Below, one piece after another: positions 1 to 10,979 of a stretch of DNA of 64,000 bases (position 1 is its first letter; each line of letters begins with the position of its first letter). The notes beneath the pieces were generated by a model. That model ran no database searches. It was given only the letters and a program-made list of their open reading frames with translations, and was not told where the DNA came from. Source of the stretch: Isoetes taiwanensis (Eukaryota; Streptophyta; Lycopodiopsida; Isoetales; Isoetaceae). The stretch spans positions 1,721,012 to 1,785,011 of the forward strand of contig JAJEKV010000077.1 of the NCBI GenBank assembly GCA_021234155.1, written 5' to 3'. The position numbers and the translations under genes are program-made.

Positions 1-373
1 AACCCTACACAATAAACACAAAGATTTATAAGAAAATAAGTCAGAAATCGAAAAGAACAGAACAAAATAACAACATTGAAGGAGCGACTAACACTGAAGC
101 AAGATTGAAGCACTGAAGAAAGATTGAAGCAAGATTGGAGCAAGATTGGAGCAAGATTAGCGACTAAAACAGCGATCGCCCGGAATAACTTCGCCCGACC
201 ACCGCTCACGGCGTCTAGCTCCAAAACTTAAGCAACCACAAGACTAACTAGCGCCACTGGACTAACTAGCGCCACTACACTAACTCGCCATCGTCAGCGC
301 CATTGCGAGCGGCTAAGAGATGTTGCTCACGAAAAAAACACCAACAGAATGGAAACCTAACTAAACTTCACGT
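1..373. repeat. Intergenic stretch with two short minisatellites
   Basis: No gene is recognised here. At 121-162 an 11-bp unit (agattggagca) runs for nearly four copies. At 243-289 an 18-bp unit beginning actaactagcgcc runs for two full copies plus a partial third. The stretch is more GC-rich than the sequence after 560. Confidence 0.7.
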
Positions 374-511
374 TACAGGAATGTCCTTTTAGGGACGATA
401 CGGCGTGTCAACGAGGAAACTCCGGCAATCGGCGCATCGCCCTTGTTTCCGCGTCGAAATAATGTCCCCCTATTTCCATCGTCGAATGTCCCCTAAACGG
501 ACATTCCTGTA
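374..511. mobile_element. MITE-like 138-bp element with ~23-bp terminal inverted repeats
   Basis: The segment starts TACAGGAATGTCC and ends GGACATTCCTGTA. Arms 374-396 and 488-511 pair with one mismatch and one gap. The TA on each outer edge would fit a Tc1/mariner-type target duplication, while CAGG termini could also be hAT-like. The 90-bp interior has no coding capacity. No second copy was found in this window, so the assignment rests on structure alone. Confidence 0.4.
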
Positions 512-1494
512 TACAAAGTCCATGTCAACTCGCGTGGACAATTGGCATTAAAAAAAAAAGGAATTTTCGAAAATAAATTTCGATGAACAGAGGGTTTTGC
601 CGCCTTTTTCCGTTCGTAAAATTCCCTTCTCGACTTCAGAGGTGAGTTTCGTTGCAAAGATTATTGTTTGCAAAGGTGAGTTTTTCGTTAATCAAGGTTG
701 TGTTGAAGCATCAAATGATGACATATTCGACAAAACTTGGACTTATTCAGATATAATAGACTGGGGTATCATTTTAAGATTACATGTCATGTTTAATTTT
801 TCTTGATACTTATAATTTTTACAAGTTCTAATTATATAACTTTATCTTTAAATTAAAAGTATAATTGTTATAGAAACATAAACAATTGCTTTCTAAACAA
901 TTGCTTTTTATTTGTAAATAAAATATTATGGTTTGATAAGTGAGTGACTTAAAATTATATGAGAATTTCACAATTTACAAACTCTTAGTACTTTAAAAAT
1001 ACTTTAAAAAAAGTGTTAGATTAATATTAATTAAAATATAAAGTTTATGTTTTAATAACAAATATTGAAAAATATATATTGAAAATTAATTAAAACAACT
1101 ATTCAATTATTTTTTAATTAAAACATAAACGTAATCATTTGATACATTTCATCTAAACTTTCTTTCAACATTTAAAAAATAATAATATTTTATCATATAG
1201 AGTTCATCTTAGATGAAAAATTTAATTTTAAATAGATTAAATTAAAAATTAGTGTAGAAAATAATTTTAAACATTGATAACTTTCATACTTTTTATCTGA
1301 AGTTAAATTGAAAATTTTACAAAAATCAACAAGAGTTAAAAATACATATAATCTTATCATGGCATCTTTGAATATCTATTAGATTTGAATAACTCTAAAT
1401 TTTATTAAATATGTCATAATGCTACAGGTTTTTGTCATTGAAAGTGATTTTGGAAGCATTATTGCTGTCATTTAACAAGTTCTTTGTTTTTCAG
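512..1494 (+). other. AT-rich stretch, possible intron after a consensus donor
   Basis: A near-perfect donor (CAGAG|GTGAGT) lies at 641/642. An acceptor (tttttcag) lies at 1494, followed by a 53-bp exon-like piece (1495-1547) that ends AGCAG|GTAAAG. This could be 5' untranslated exons of the plus-strand gene whose recognisable coding exons begin at 4361, but no continuous reading frame links them. The remainder is very AT-rich and holds nothing else I recognise. Confidence 0.25.
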
Positions 1495-1980
1495 GTGTTT
1501 ACACGAATCAGAGGTTATTCTCGCGTGTTGTGGTTCGGAAATAGCAGGTAAAGTTGCATGCGTAGTTTTAGGATGGAAAATATCTTGCATTTGCATGTAA
1601 GTTTGTTTTAATCTTGTTATTTTTGCTACAGATGGTTTTGGAGGCCTGAGTTTTCTTGTAGATGTTCTGGAAGCCCTAGTTCTTTTAATATTTCTTTTTG
1701 GGATCTTGTGAAGGTAAATATTAATGCACAGTTTCTTGTTTTAGTTTTTTAGATGTTTGTTCATGTTTTATGAAACGGTTTTAAGCTCGTTCTGGGGCAA
1801 AACCTGTGGCAAAGTCTGCAGATTCATGTTATGATGTTTTAACTGTTGGAAAAACTAAGCGAGGTTGAAATCTGATTTTTTAAGAGTCTTTGCTTCTTTG
1901 TGAAAATAACAATGAGTTGAAAAACAAGGTTCAGGGCTTAACTGTTAAAAAACATTGAGTGAAAGAATACTGGTATTGAA

Positions 1981-2007
1981 TTTCCTGAATTTCCTGAATT
2001 TCCTGAA
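1981..2007. repeat. 9-bp tandem repeat (ttcctgaat) x3
   Basis: Three perfect copies of ttcctgaat follow each other directly. The surrounding 1550-2190 has no recognised gene. Confidence 0.8.
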
Positions 2008-2190
2008 TCAAAGTAAAATGGATCAACAATGCCATTTCATCCTGACAAGTACATAACAGTGCCCTTTTATTTGGATGTACATGGATAATCTTGGATCCCG
2101 TAATCTCCAACTAATCTCTTGAGAAGTATACAAGATCCAATCTGAAGTAGTATTTCATGCACCCGAGAAGTAAGAGGTCCCACCACTTCC

Positions 2191-4010
2191 CTAGCTGTGG
2201 CATGTCATGCCATACACTTGGTGCATTACATATGATCCAGTGCTTGCATGCATTTTCCCAATAAACTCATTCTCATATAGACCCTGTATAAAGAGGGTAA
2301 ACCATTCAGTTAAGTACGTGAGCTCACTTTGCATGTCGAAAAGGAAAAACAAGCTTATTTGACTTCCATCACCATGGAATGATGCATATGACAAGGGATG
2401 TTGCCAGATGTATGTGGGTATTTTATTTGAATGCTGAAGGTATTCTGCAACTGGCATTAATGTTACCTGCATAAACTTTAGAATTGAGAGAGATAAAAGG
2501 TATTCTAGAAAGTTATGCAGAGAAAAACAGACCTGAATAACAGCTCCAACCTTTAGGCCAAAAGGGGCTTTTGGTCTGTTGCATCAATCATTTAGAATTG
2601 AGATCTGAAAGTAGCAACTAGAACAACACGAGGGGCTTCATCGATTGCAAATATCTTAAATCAAGCACATGAAACCTCCTGGAAAAGCCCAAACACTAAC
2701 TGCAGTGCAAACGCATATGTTGAGCATCTAGATCATATGAGATCATACTAGATCATCTAAGATTCCATGGGATTTAAGCATTATAACAGGGGTGCTATAG
2801 ACTTAAGAAGGTTGAGAGCTTAGTAAGACCAGAAGACGATATCTGCTCCTTTGATCCATGCATTTTATTAATTTCCTGAATTTTTTCCTGAATCTTTTTC
2901 TGCATTTGGCTGATGGCCCTGTTTCTAGCTTCAGATAATTTGCTGCAGTTACTCTCCCATGGAATAGTTTTTGTGTCATAGCGCTTCCTGTAAATTCCCG
3001 AGGGCCTGCTTCTTTTTTGGTTTTTCTTGGCTTCATCAGTCTTACTACCTTCTTCAATGTCTGAAGATGCTTCCCCATCATTCTGTCGACATCGATGGGA
3101 TGGTAAGGACAGGTTTTTTCTCCTAAGAGTTTGCTTTTTTGGCTTAGTCATTTTGCAAAGTATTGTATACTTCAATCCATCATTTTTTAGATAGCTAAAA
3201 GTTATTGCTTCAATTCCATTTGTATTTCTATCTTACTTATTCCTGAATGAAAAATTGCTATAGGCACTTCTTGTAATGCTCCATGGGGTGAGGGAGTCCG
3301 TGCAACAACCCTTTCACTATGGCTTGTTGAAGGGGTCGATGACAGAGGCAAAGATAAGAATATTATCCATGGAGCCATGCGATGTTGAAAAGAATAAAAG
3401 AAAAGTATTGAGCTGGATTAATAAGCTGTCACCTAACAATTGTATTGGATGGTAAGGTTAAGTGTCTTGTAATTTCGTCTGTAAACAACAAAAAAGACAG
3501 CAGTGTACTGGTCACTGTTTTCAGTCTTTTAACACTATTGTCTGCATATTTGAAGTCCAATGAAGCACATAAAGCCAAATGGCTGTATACACTTGCTTGT
3601 AAACTCGAGTTATTCTGTTGCTCTACATCCTCGTGCCCATGACTGGTTGGATCTTCAAAACTGAGATTCGAGGATAGTGCTAACAAACCAGTTTCTTCCA
3701 GATTACCAGTGTTAGTATCGCAATTGGCATGTGACACCTTGTGTGGGTGAGTTACTTTCTTCATCCTCAAACTTGAAATGAAAATAATTATGATCAGAGA
3801 ATTCCATATGCTCCTGTAATGCTGCTGCCTCACCTACTACATCAACTGAGCATCCTATAAAGTCGACTGAAGATGGTAGTGAAGACGTATGCTCCTGATT
3901 AAGAAAGTCATTTGATGTCTCTCAAAAATTCTGGAGTAACACAGAGTTGTAGATGATTGAGAGCCATAACATCCCTTTTCAGTTTCATCTTAGAAGACCC
4001 AATTTTCATC
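2191..4010 (-). CDS. Unrecognised multi-exon gene or relic
   Basis: Several minus-strand stretches read like protein. The last exon (2466 down to 2191) follows a clean acceptor (TTATGCAG) and encodes about 91 residues beginning VTLMPVAEYLQHSNKIP and ending at a stop. A short upstream exon (about 2575-2531) reads PKAPFGLKVGAVIQ and joins it in phase. Further upstream, 3175-2795 encodes a lysine/arginine-rich region with a coiled-coil-like stretch (AISQMQKKIQEKIQEINK). The interval 4000-3450 encodes acidic, serine-rich sequence, but in two different frames, so a shift lies near 3720. The order suggests one protein: acidic N-terminus, basic middle, folded C-terminus. I do not recognise the family. 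The frame break leaves open whether this is an active gene. Confidence 0.4.
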
Positions 4011-4360
4011 TTCTAGCCCTTGTAAATTTAAATATGTTTGAAAATGATCACGCCGTGTCAAACAGTTATATCTCGTATCAACAATAGGAACAACAAAATA
4101 CTGTCATGAATTTGGAGTGATTCCCATACTTGAGATAAGCTCAAACTGGACGACTTCCAAGAAAAAGATCGAATGGAATGTTAAAGAGCAAAACCAAAAG
4201 TTGCATGCAATTTTGACAATACTGCATGTGTGCATGCAAGAGAGTCGTCTGACTATGGACTGCTATATAGAGCATCTCCATGTCAGCAACAACTGACTCA
4301 GCATGGCTAGTTATCTACTCATAGAAGTATGTGTCTAACATTACTTAACCCTATTTGCAG

Positions 4361-5588
4361 GTATAGTTCCTATACAGGCAACGATCCACTTGAGGTTCCA
4401 TCTACGGTTGTTACTTCAATTAAGGTAAATCTAATTACTATTTTCTGTTGTCTTTCCTCTTTCATGTGTTCTCTTAAATCTGCAATTTTGAATTTACTAT
4501 AATAGGCACAAAGAAGCCTCTACATCTCTTTTGGTCAGTTGAAAACAGCTTTGAGTTTAAATTGCCTTTTTGGTAACAACGTCATCAAGGACGGATGTTG
4601 GGATAACCATATCAAACTCCTCTCTGCTATATACATGTCTGCCACCTATGCATCGTGGAGTTCAGGTTGGTTTTTGCTAGATAACATCTCTTTTTTTTTT
4701 CCAACGCAATCAGATGTTGACATTTAGCGTTTGTTGTTTTAGTTGCATTTTTTAGGTGAAGGTCAATATGGAAAAGTCTATAGCATGGGTGGAATATTTG
4801 CAATTAAAGTTGCAAAGACAGTTCCAAATACATTGGAGGAGGAGGCAAGACTATGGACTCAGGTTAAAGCCTGTGACTCAGGCTTGCAGATTATTATCCC
4901 TCAATGCTACGGGTTTTATGAAACATCACTAGATTTTGTTGTCCAGTGGGGGGTAAGTGACTCCGCAAAGTTGCTAGAAGGACCATTGATTGCAATGCAA
5001 CAAATCCCTCCACTCAAGGTTTGTTTGCAAGCGTATCTCCGGGTGACACATTATGCATTTAGTCCGAACTGGTTTAGCACTAGGAGCAGCAGGTGGCGGC
5101 TTTATTTGGGCGCCACAAGCATTCCAAAGAAAGGCACCTTCTTCCGAGAGATTTGCATTACACAAGGAGTTGCAGCTCGTATTTTTGGAGAGGCCTTGCG
5201 TGCTTTAGTTGTGGACGTTGGCAGGTTAGTTGGTAGGATAGCCTTTTCATTAGGCTACCTACCTTCCGACCTCGAGTTTGTCGAAGCTGGTCGATCGAGA
5301 GCCTCAACACATCCGGATGTAGGTGTATATTGCCTAGATTTTGGCTTTCTGAAGCCGCATCATGGGAGTGGAGAGGCTATTGCTAATAGTCTGATCAATA
5401 GCCAGCCTTATTATCCTAAGGTTGGCATGGAGTTCCGATCTGATTTTGATGCAGGCTTTATGGAGGCTGCTGCAGCCACGGGGCAAGAAAGTTTAGGTGT
5501 TGAGGTTTTGGAGATTATGAAAGACTTGCATGCGTCAAGGGTGAAGTCTTCATTCTTTTCTGCTCTGGAAGAAGAAGGAATTATCTAA
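4361..5588 (+). CDS. DUF3669-like protein with kinase-like glycine loop (3 exons seen)
   Basis: Three exons join in phase: 4361-4424 (YSSYTGNDPLEVPSTVVTSI...), 4506-4665 and 4756-5588. All junctions are GT-AG and the introns are 81 and 90 bp. The last exon (about 277 aa) opens with a glycine-rich loop (GEGQYGKVY) and an AIKVAK-like lysine strand, then the acidic LEEEARLW helix. No catalytic loop or DFG motif follows. Instead come landmarks I associate with DUF3669: IPPL, then RLYLG, then DLEFV, then YCLDFG, then QPYYPK. The stop is at 5586-5588. The true N-terminus is upstream and unseen. Function is unknown in the family. The glycine loop suggests an atypical nucleotide-binding fold, which is inference. 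The DUF3669 assignment is from memory of the motif order. Confidence 0.6.
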
Positions 5589-6506
5589 GTCTTGAGGTAT
5601 GCTTTAAGTCCATGCAACTGGAAATGCCTTTTCTAAATAGTTGTGTTTCTAATATTTTTGTTGTCTGCTGCACAGATCCAAATACTGTGCAGGAGTTACT
5701 GAATTTTCTCAACAGAGCTCCCATAAAGTCGCTTTTTGCTTGATCATGAGAATACATGAACCATGATAGAATTTTTGGATTAATTTAGTTGTAAATAAAT
5801 TGGTCAGACTATAATCAGTCATGTGTGGTGCTTCATGTAGTTATTTGTTTTAATGGGAGATTCTTTTAATGAGGACTGGTATTGCATCAAGATGATCAGA
5901 AAAGTTGCACATCTGAGGCTGTATTATACACAATAAATGTTCCTAGGATTGAGGAAAATTAGAACCTACCCCGTCTGACTTATTTTTATTGTTCAATCGG
6001 ACAGATGGATCTGCAGAGCTTCACCTTGACATTATAAAAATTTCCAGTCAGCAGCTGGATTTCCCTTTCTTTCATAACACAAGAACTAATTCTAAGCATC
6101 CAATTGCACTTCAATGCTGAGCCACTTCAATGCCAGGTTTTGGTTATCTGGCACACTAGGTAGTTAGAAAATCCTTTTGTATTAGTATATGTATAGGGTT
6201 CACATGCAGCTTCTTTCCCTTGGTGCTGGCATTATCCTGCAATTTATCAGTGTATCAGCATGGGATCTGCACTAGCTAAAGCCCTGGAATGGGCTGGACT
6301 TCTTTTTCTTTAGCTTGGATAAGCAGCTTCTCAACCAACAAACTCATTATTTGAGATGTGAGCTTCTCAATAGTGGTGCTCTGTGTTTGCATGGTTGACA
6401 TAGGATAAGGTCAGATCAATTATGCTGAGATTTGTTTGACCTGATAAGCTTCATCTCAACATATGTGAAAGTACTGAGTTCAGATTGTTATATGACATGA
6501 TTGCAG
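5589..6506 (+). other. 3' flank of the DUF3669-like gene; no gene seen
   Basis: The sequence after the stop is AT-rich with short pyrimidine tracts. A possible untranslated intron ends at about 5675 (ctgcacag). No coding stretch or repeat is recognised before the RNase H acceptor at 6506. Confidence 0.5.
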
Positions 6507-7569
6507 ATGACTTATCAACTTGAGTTTGATGGTGCCTCAAAAGGAAATCCAGGCAAGTCGGTGCAGCAGCTTTATTGCGTCAGCCAGATGGACATATTGT
6601 ATGTGTATAGTACATTTAATCCTGTTTTCAGAATGCCAGCAAAGTATTTCAAGTGGAGAATAAAGCATAGTCAATTCTTGTTTATGTCAAGTAGTGTGTT
6701 TGCAGGCATGGAAGGCCATGTTGCCACTTAAAACAACAACAAATAATGTTGCTGAGTATAAAGGTCTAATCACTGGGCTGAGAGAAGCTTTGAACCAAAA
6801 TGTGAGGAGCATTAGGCTGCAAGGAGACTCTAACCTTGTTTGTAAGCAGGTAGTTAATGTAATACTTTATTTGTAACTTTTTTAGCAGTTGATCCTTTTC
6901 TTGTTAGTCCAGGAGACTCTTCACAGCCGTGCAGAATGTTAAAGAAAATCAATGTGGTAATGTGTCAGTCCTGAAAAGGATTGTCCTATGTCTATTATTT
7001 TCCAAAGGAAAAGTAAAGCTCATAATATTATGCCCTTAGGTGCATTATGAGTAGATTTAATTTGAAAGTTAGGGTCCAAAGCATTTTCAAATCACTCCAC
7101 GTATCTGAGGTACAACACTGATTTTAGTTATTGTTAAACAAAGGCCATCAATGATGGTACAGAAGGATTGAAGAATGAGAAGTTGAGTGGTTCTTCAAGA
7201 TGGCCTCATTGGGTCCAAACTTATTTCATCTTGTACACTACGTTGATTTAATATTTCATTTGTCTGCCAACGCTTAAAAGTTGGCAATCTTGCATTATTA
7301 TAAAAAGAAGCAAATAAGCTTATTGAGGGTTTTCACGATTTTTTAATTCACCATGTTAGAAGGGTAAGAATTTGTTTCTTGATCTATACCTGCTATAGCT
7401 TATGCCACTTAACGAGCTGGAGAGGCAGAAGTACCATTAACTTTGAAGAATTGGCTGTATAAATGACATCCCATTTTTGCAGGATTTAAGTACAGCAGCA
7501 GATGCATTGGCAAATATTGCTGCAGGATCTCTCCAGCTCGCGTCACTGTGCATGCAATATGCTCTTCCG
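6507..7569 (+). pseudogene. RNase H1-like gene with a one-base deletion
   Basis: Three exons carry all four acidic positions of ribonuclease HI, which cuts RNA in RNA-DNA hybrids. Exon 6507-6598 encodes LEFDGASKGNPGK (first Asp). Exon 6706-6849 encodes TTTNNVAEYKGLITGL (Glu) and RLQGDSNLVCKQ (second Asp). Exon 7483-7569 encodes LSTAADALANIA (last Asp). Splice sites are GT-AG. In the first exon the frame breaks just after GNPGK: one base is missing, since the next frame gives GAAALLRQPDGHI and then joins exon 2 in phase. The segment normally lying between the second and last Asp was not found, so an exon is missing or too diverged. Either the gene is dead or the missing base is an assembly error. 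Exon 1 follows an acceptor, so a further upstream exon is likely. Confidence 0.7.
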
Positions 7570-7579
7570 GTAAGGGTGC

Positions 7580-9582
7580 CACAGAGATTGGTAAGTGTGT
7601 AGGCAAAGATCTACAGTGTTTGTTTGATCTACTTACTTTTTCAAATGGCATCAGTAACAGCTTAGCTCTAAAATAGGGAAGCTGGATTTGGATCAGGAGA
7701 ATATTGTTAAAAAAATGCCTGGGTATGTGTACCAGACTTTAAAATTTTAAAATTTGAAAGGATGCTGCAGAGAATCTGCATATCTTGCAGAGCAAAACCA
7801 TAAGCATCTAAAAAACACATGCTCCAAAGAATCTCAAAAAAAGGTACACATGCCATCAATATGTTCCATATATTGCAGCCTCTTCAATCTGTTATGATGT
7901 CCTCTCTCTTGTCATGGAAGACTAGATACTTAAAGCAAAAAATTGATTTCATAAATTTAGAGTGCAGTTTGATACTTTAACCTCATATTCTGCAATCTGC
8001 AATTTTAGAGAGGTACTCTAGGTCCTGACCGGTCACCAAGTTCCTCATTATTGATCAGATCCATCAATCGACTTCCCCTATATTAGACTTGCTCCTCATA
8101 TACATGGAGTATTGTAAATGCTCAGACGTTCTTGCACCATAATGGGATACATAAAATGTTAAAGTGCAAAAGAGGTAAGGAACTGCATGATAACATGTAA
8201 TATATTCTAAAACAAAGAAGCCTTGAGAGAAAATAGGAGAAAACGGGTTTGGACTATGCTCCAGCAAGATACTTAACAAAATGGAAAGCCACAAAAGCAA
8301 ATGCAATGCCTATTGGCAAGATTGAATAGAAAGGCAAAAGATACAAGACAACATTGCAATCCTCAAAATGGGTCCACGAACTAGCCAAGTGAAAATTCTG
8401 CTAAACTTACTAATAGCAAAAACATAGAATTCTCCATGCCTGTCTACTCTATTATGCCTGCATATTGTATGAGGAGGCAACGACTAGATTGAGAGGCTCT
8501 ACTGACACCAATTTGATAGCAAACATAAATACACAAATTAAACTCCGGCATCTGAACGTGAGCAGAAAGATTCAAGCAAAAAACTATGAATAGAAAAATT
8601 AAACCAATGTAGACACATCTAGAATGTCTATTCTTGAAGCAAACAAAACAAGGAAAACCATGGCAAAGAAATCTAAACATTATTATCACAGGGAAAAAAG
8701 CGCAAGCAAGATCACTTATCTGGAATGGGCTAGTTTGACGCTATCTTTCTAGTTGCGCAACTGTAACAATATGGAATGCTAAAGAAATCCTGAATAACCA
8801 GCGATGCAGTAGAGGCATAGATCATTTGAAAACAAGATTTCAACGACAAGAAGCCAAGACCCCAAAATCTATGATGCCATTAACCTCATCACAAAGCCTG
8901 CTGAAAGCCATAAATCGAAGCAAGATAGGAAGAGAGCTAAATGAGTCTCGCCGGGTACACAAAAGCCTGAATATCTTCCCATCTCGCTTAGCTTATGCCT
9001 TTGATATATACAGTTAGTTATTTAAATTTGTAGCATGTATATAATCACCAGGGAATGCAGCAAATACGTTTGCTCTCAAACCAGCATTTTATATTTAGAG
9101 GATGTAAATAACACTCCCAAGTACGTTTTGATTTTCATGTGTATTTAAGCAAGCCATCATCATGCAAACTTGAATAAAGCAGAAGTCTGGTAACTAGTCT
9201 TACTCTTGGTTCCTCTTGATCATAATCAGCTAGATACTATTTCGTTAAAGCACTATAAAGCACTTTAAACGTAGAAAAGTTCTTAAAAGACATATCTTGC
9301 TTGATCGGAAGTCTAGAACAAGGACAAATTCTTGGACTTGGATCATAAAAAGCCTTGTCAAAACATTGATCTATTGCTAAAACATTCAGAGAAGCAGTTA
9401 GATTGAAAACTTGTTGTCCTATTAAGCTGAAGACCACAGGGTTTAGATGTATAGGTCTTCTGATCTCACTTATTCACAAACAAAGTGGAACCTCTGAGGA
9501 CAAAAAGAGAAAATTCCATCCAAATACATCAAAAAGTTAGTTGACATGCACCAGAACTTGAGTAGGAGCTCACTGATGCCCT
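7580..9582. other. No gene recognised
   Basis: About 2 kb of AT-rich sequence between the RNase H relic and the phosphatase gene. Short open frames occur on both strands without family motifs or supporting splice structure. Confidence 0.5.
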
Positions 9583-10296
9583 TCAGAAAATGGCTGCTGC
9601 AACTCCTTTGATGAAAGCTGCTGGATCTCGGACAAGGAGCTTCTTTAGCTTGCTGATAGAGCTCATAAATACAGTTGTCATTTTACGTGAACCACTAGAT
9701 TTATTGTAGAAATCAAGAGACTCTCGCACATCATCTATATGTGCTACTCTTTTAAGAAACGGTACCAAATCAAGAAGCTGAGTATCTTTGCTCGGATCGT
9801 GGCCTCGACTAAGCAATAATTCAACATTAAAACAAGCAACAACAATGCCCTGGTCTTGGTTGTTTCTGTAAGACCTTGGATTATCATCCAACCATATGAC
9901 ACGCTTCAAGTCTCTACCAAAATTTGGGGAATTTAGATCTTTTAAACCACGTGGGCAAGATTCTTGTGACAGGATATAAGCTACTAGCTTCTGCCCAGGG
10001 TCAATTTTGTCCATAATAGCATGAACAGTAGCACGGGGAGAAAAGCTGAAGATTACAAGCTCATAGCAAGAAGCCATTTCGTTAAGAAAAAAATCCAGTC
10101 CAGGTCTCTTTCTGACTGCTAACTTTTCTGTATACGTTTCAGAGTGCTTGATACATACCACAAAATCGTAAAGATGGATAGTGGAGCTGCAGCGTCTCAA
10201 ATCACAGGTGCTGATTAGTGTTTCATCCATATCCAGAATCAAAGTCGCCTTTCCTGCGTCTTCTGTTCGCATTCCAGGTAACTCCGGCCCTCTCAT
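9583..10296 (-). CDS. FCP1/NIF-type (HAD) phosphatase, intronless, 237 aa
   Basis: An uninterrupted frame encodes a haloacid-dehalogenase phosphatase of the FCP1/SCP (NLI-interacting factor) family, enzymes that typically remove phosphate from Ser/Thr residues such as those of the RNA polymerase II tail. Motif I is LILDMDETLIS (residues about 19-29, nucleophile Asp in DMDET). RKRPGLDFFLNEM and ELVIFSFSP follow as motif II, then VIWLDDNPRSY as motif III with paired Asp. The C-terminus is basic and hydrophobic, with a possible amphipathic end. Length fits a minimal catalytic domain. The ATG is supported by a TATA-like element about 55 bp upstream and an in-frame stop before it. No frame break or intron is seen, which makes it the most credible intact gene here. 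Substrate is not predictable. Confidence 0.85.
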   Translation of the reverse strand: MRGPELPGMRTEDAGKATLILDMDETLISTCDLRRCSSTIHLYDFVVCIKHSETYTEKLAVRKRPGLDFFLNEMASCYELVIFSFSPRATVHAIMDKIDPGQKLVAYILSQESCPRGLKDLNSPNFGRDLKRVIWLDDNPRSYRNNQDQGIVVACFNVELLLSRGHDPSKDTQLLDLVPFLKRVAHIDDVRESLDFYNKSSGSRKMTTVFMSSISKLKKLLVRDPAAFIKGVAAAIF

Positions 10297-10348
10297 TCTA
10301 ACTACTAGAAATTAGGGTTCCCCAGAAAACGCCTTGTTTATTTCTTCC

Positions 10349-10357
10349 TATATATAA
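10349..10357 (-). promoter_or_regulatory. TATA box of the intronless phosphatase gene
   Basis: Read on the minus strand the site is CTTATATATAGG, 53-61 bp upstream of the ATG at 10296. That would place transcription start about 20-30 bp before the start codon. Confidence 0.5.
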
Positions 10358-10659
10358 GATTAGTGCTGCCTTTTTGGAATTATCAATATCTATCTTTAAT
10401 TAATGGGCCCTTTGAAGCTTATGCTAAGAACACAAATCTGAAACCGCCCCTGTAAAGCGCCGTCTATAAGAGAGGCAAAACAAGAAAAGATAAACACCTA
10501 GGTACGTTGTTATAGATGAGTGTTTGAATCGACTCTGTATGTTTGTTTCTGGACTGTACTGATGCATAAACACTGGACTGATGCGATTTATGTTTGGGTC
10601 AAAGATTCGGTATGTAAGGCGCTTTGGTTTATCATATTCTTAGATTGCTTTTGACCATT

Positions 10660-10975
10660 GGAGGATTTGGATTTTGAAGCGCTAAATCTATTGTTGCAAA
10701 GAGGCAGAAAGCATCTGCCGATTCTAGAGAGCCTCTACAAAGCCTGTAAATAGGTTTGAATGTGGCTTGGATTATTAAAAAACGCTGCAAGGATCGGAAT
10801 GAGGGGACTAAATAGCCCAACAAAGATTTAGATTTTCAAGACCTTAAATTTATTGTTGCAAGAAGCCCAAAAGCATATGCCGATTTTACAGAGCCTGTAA
10901 ATAAGGTTGAATCTTGCGTGGATTATGAAAAATAGCTCTATGAGCATCGGAAGCAAGGAATTAAACAGCCTGGAA
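10660..10975. repeat. Diverged ~160-bp tandem duplication
   Basis: Two units (about 10660-10822 and 10823-10975) share ordered landmarks: gattt(g/a)gattt, tattgttgcaa, tgccgatt, agcctgtaaata, cttg...tggattat. Identity is roughly three quarters by eye. Neither copy is open on either strand, so this is probably an old minisatellite. Confidence 0.6.
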
Positions 10976-10979
10976 TCAT

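Noticed and set aside
1-20. aaccctacac at the window start as a telomere repeat
   Set aside because: The plant telomere word would need tandem AAACCCT copies. Only one partial occurrence is present.
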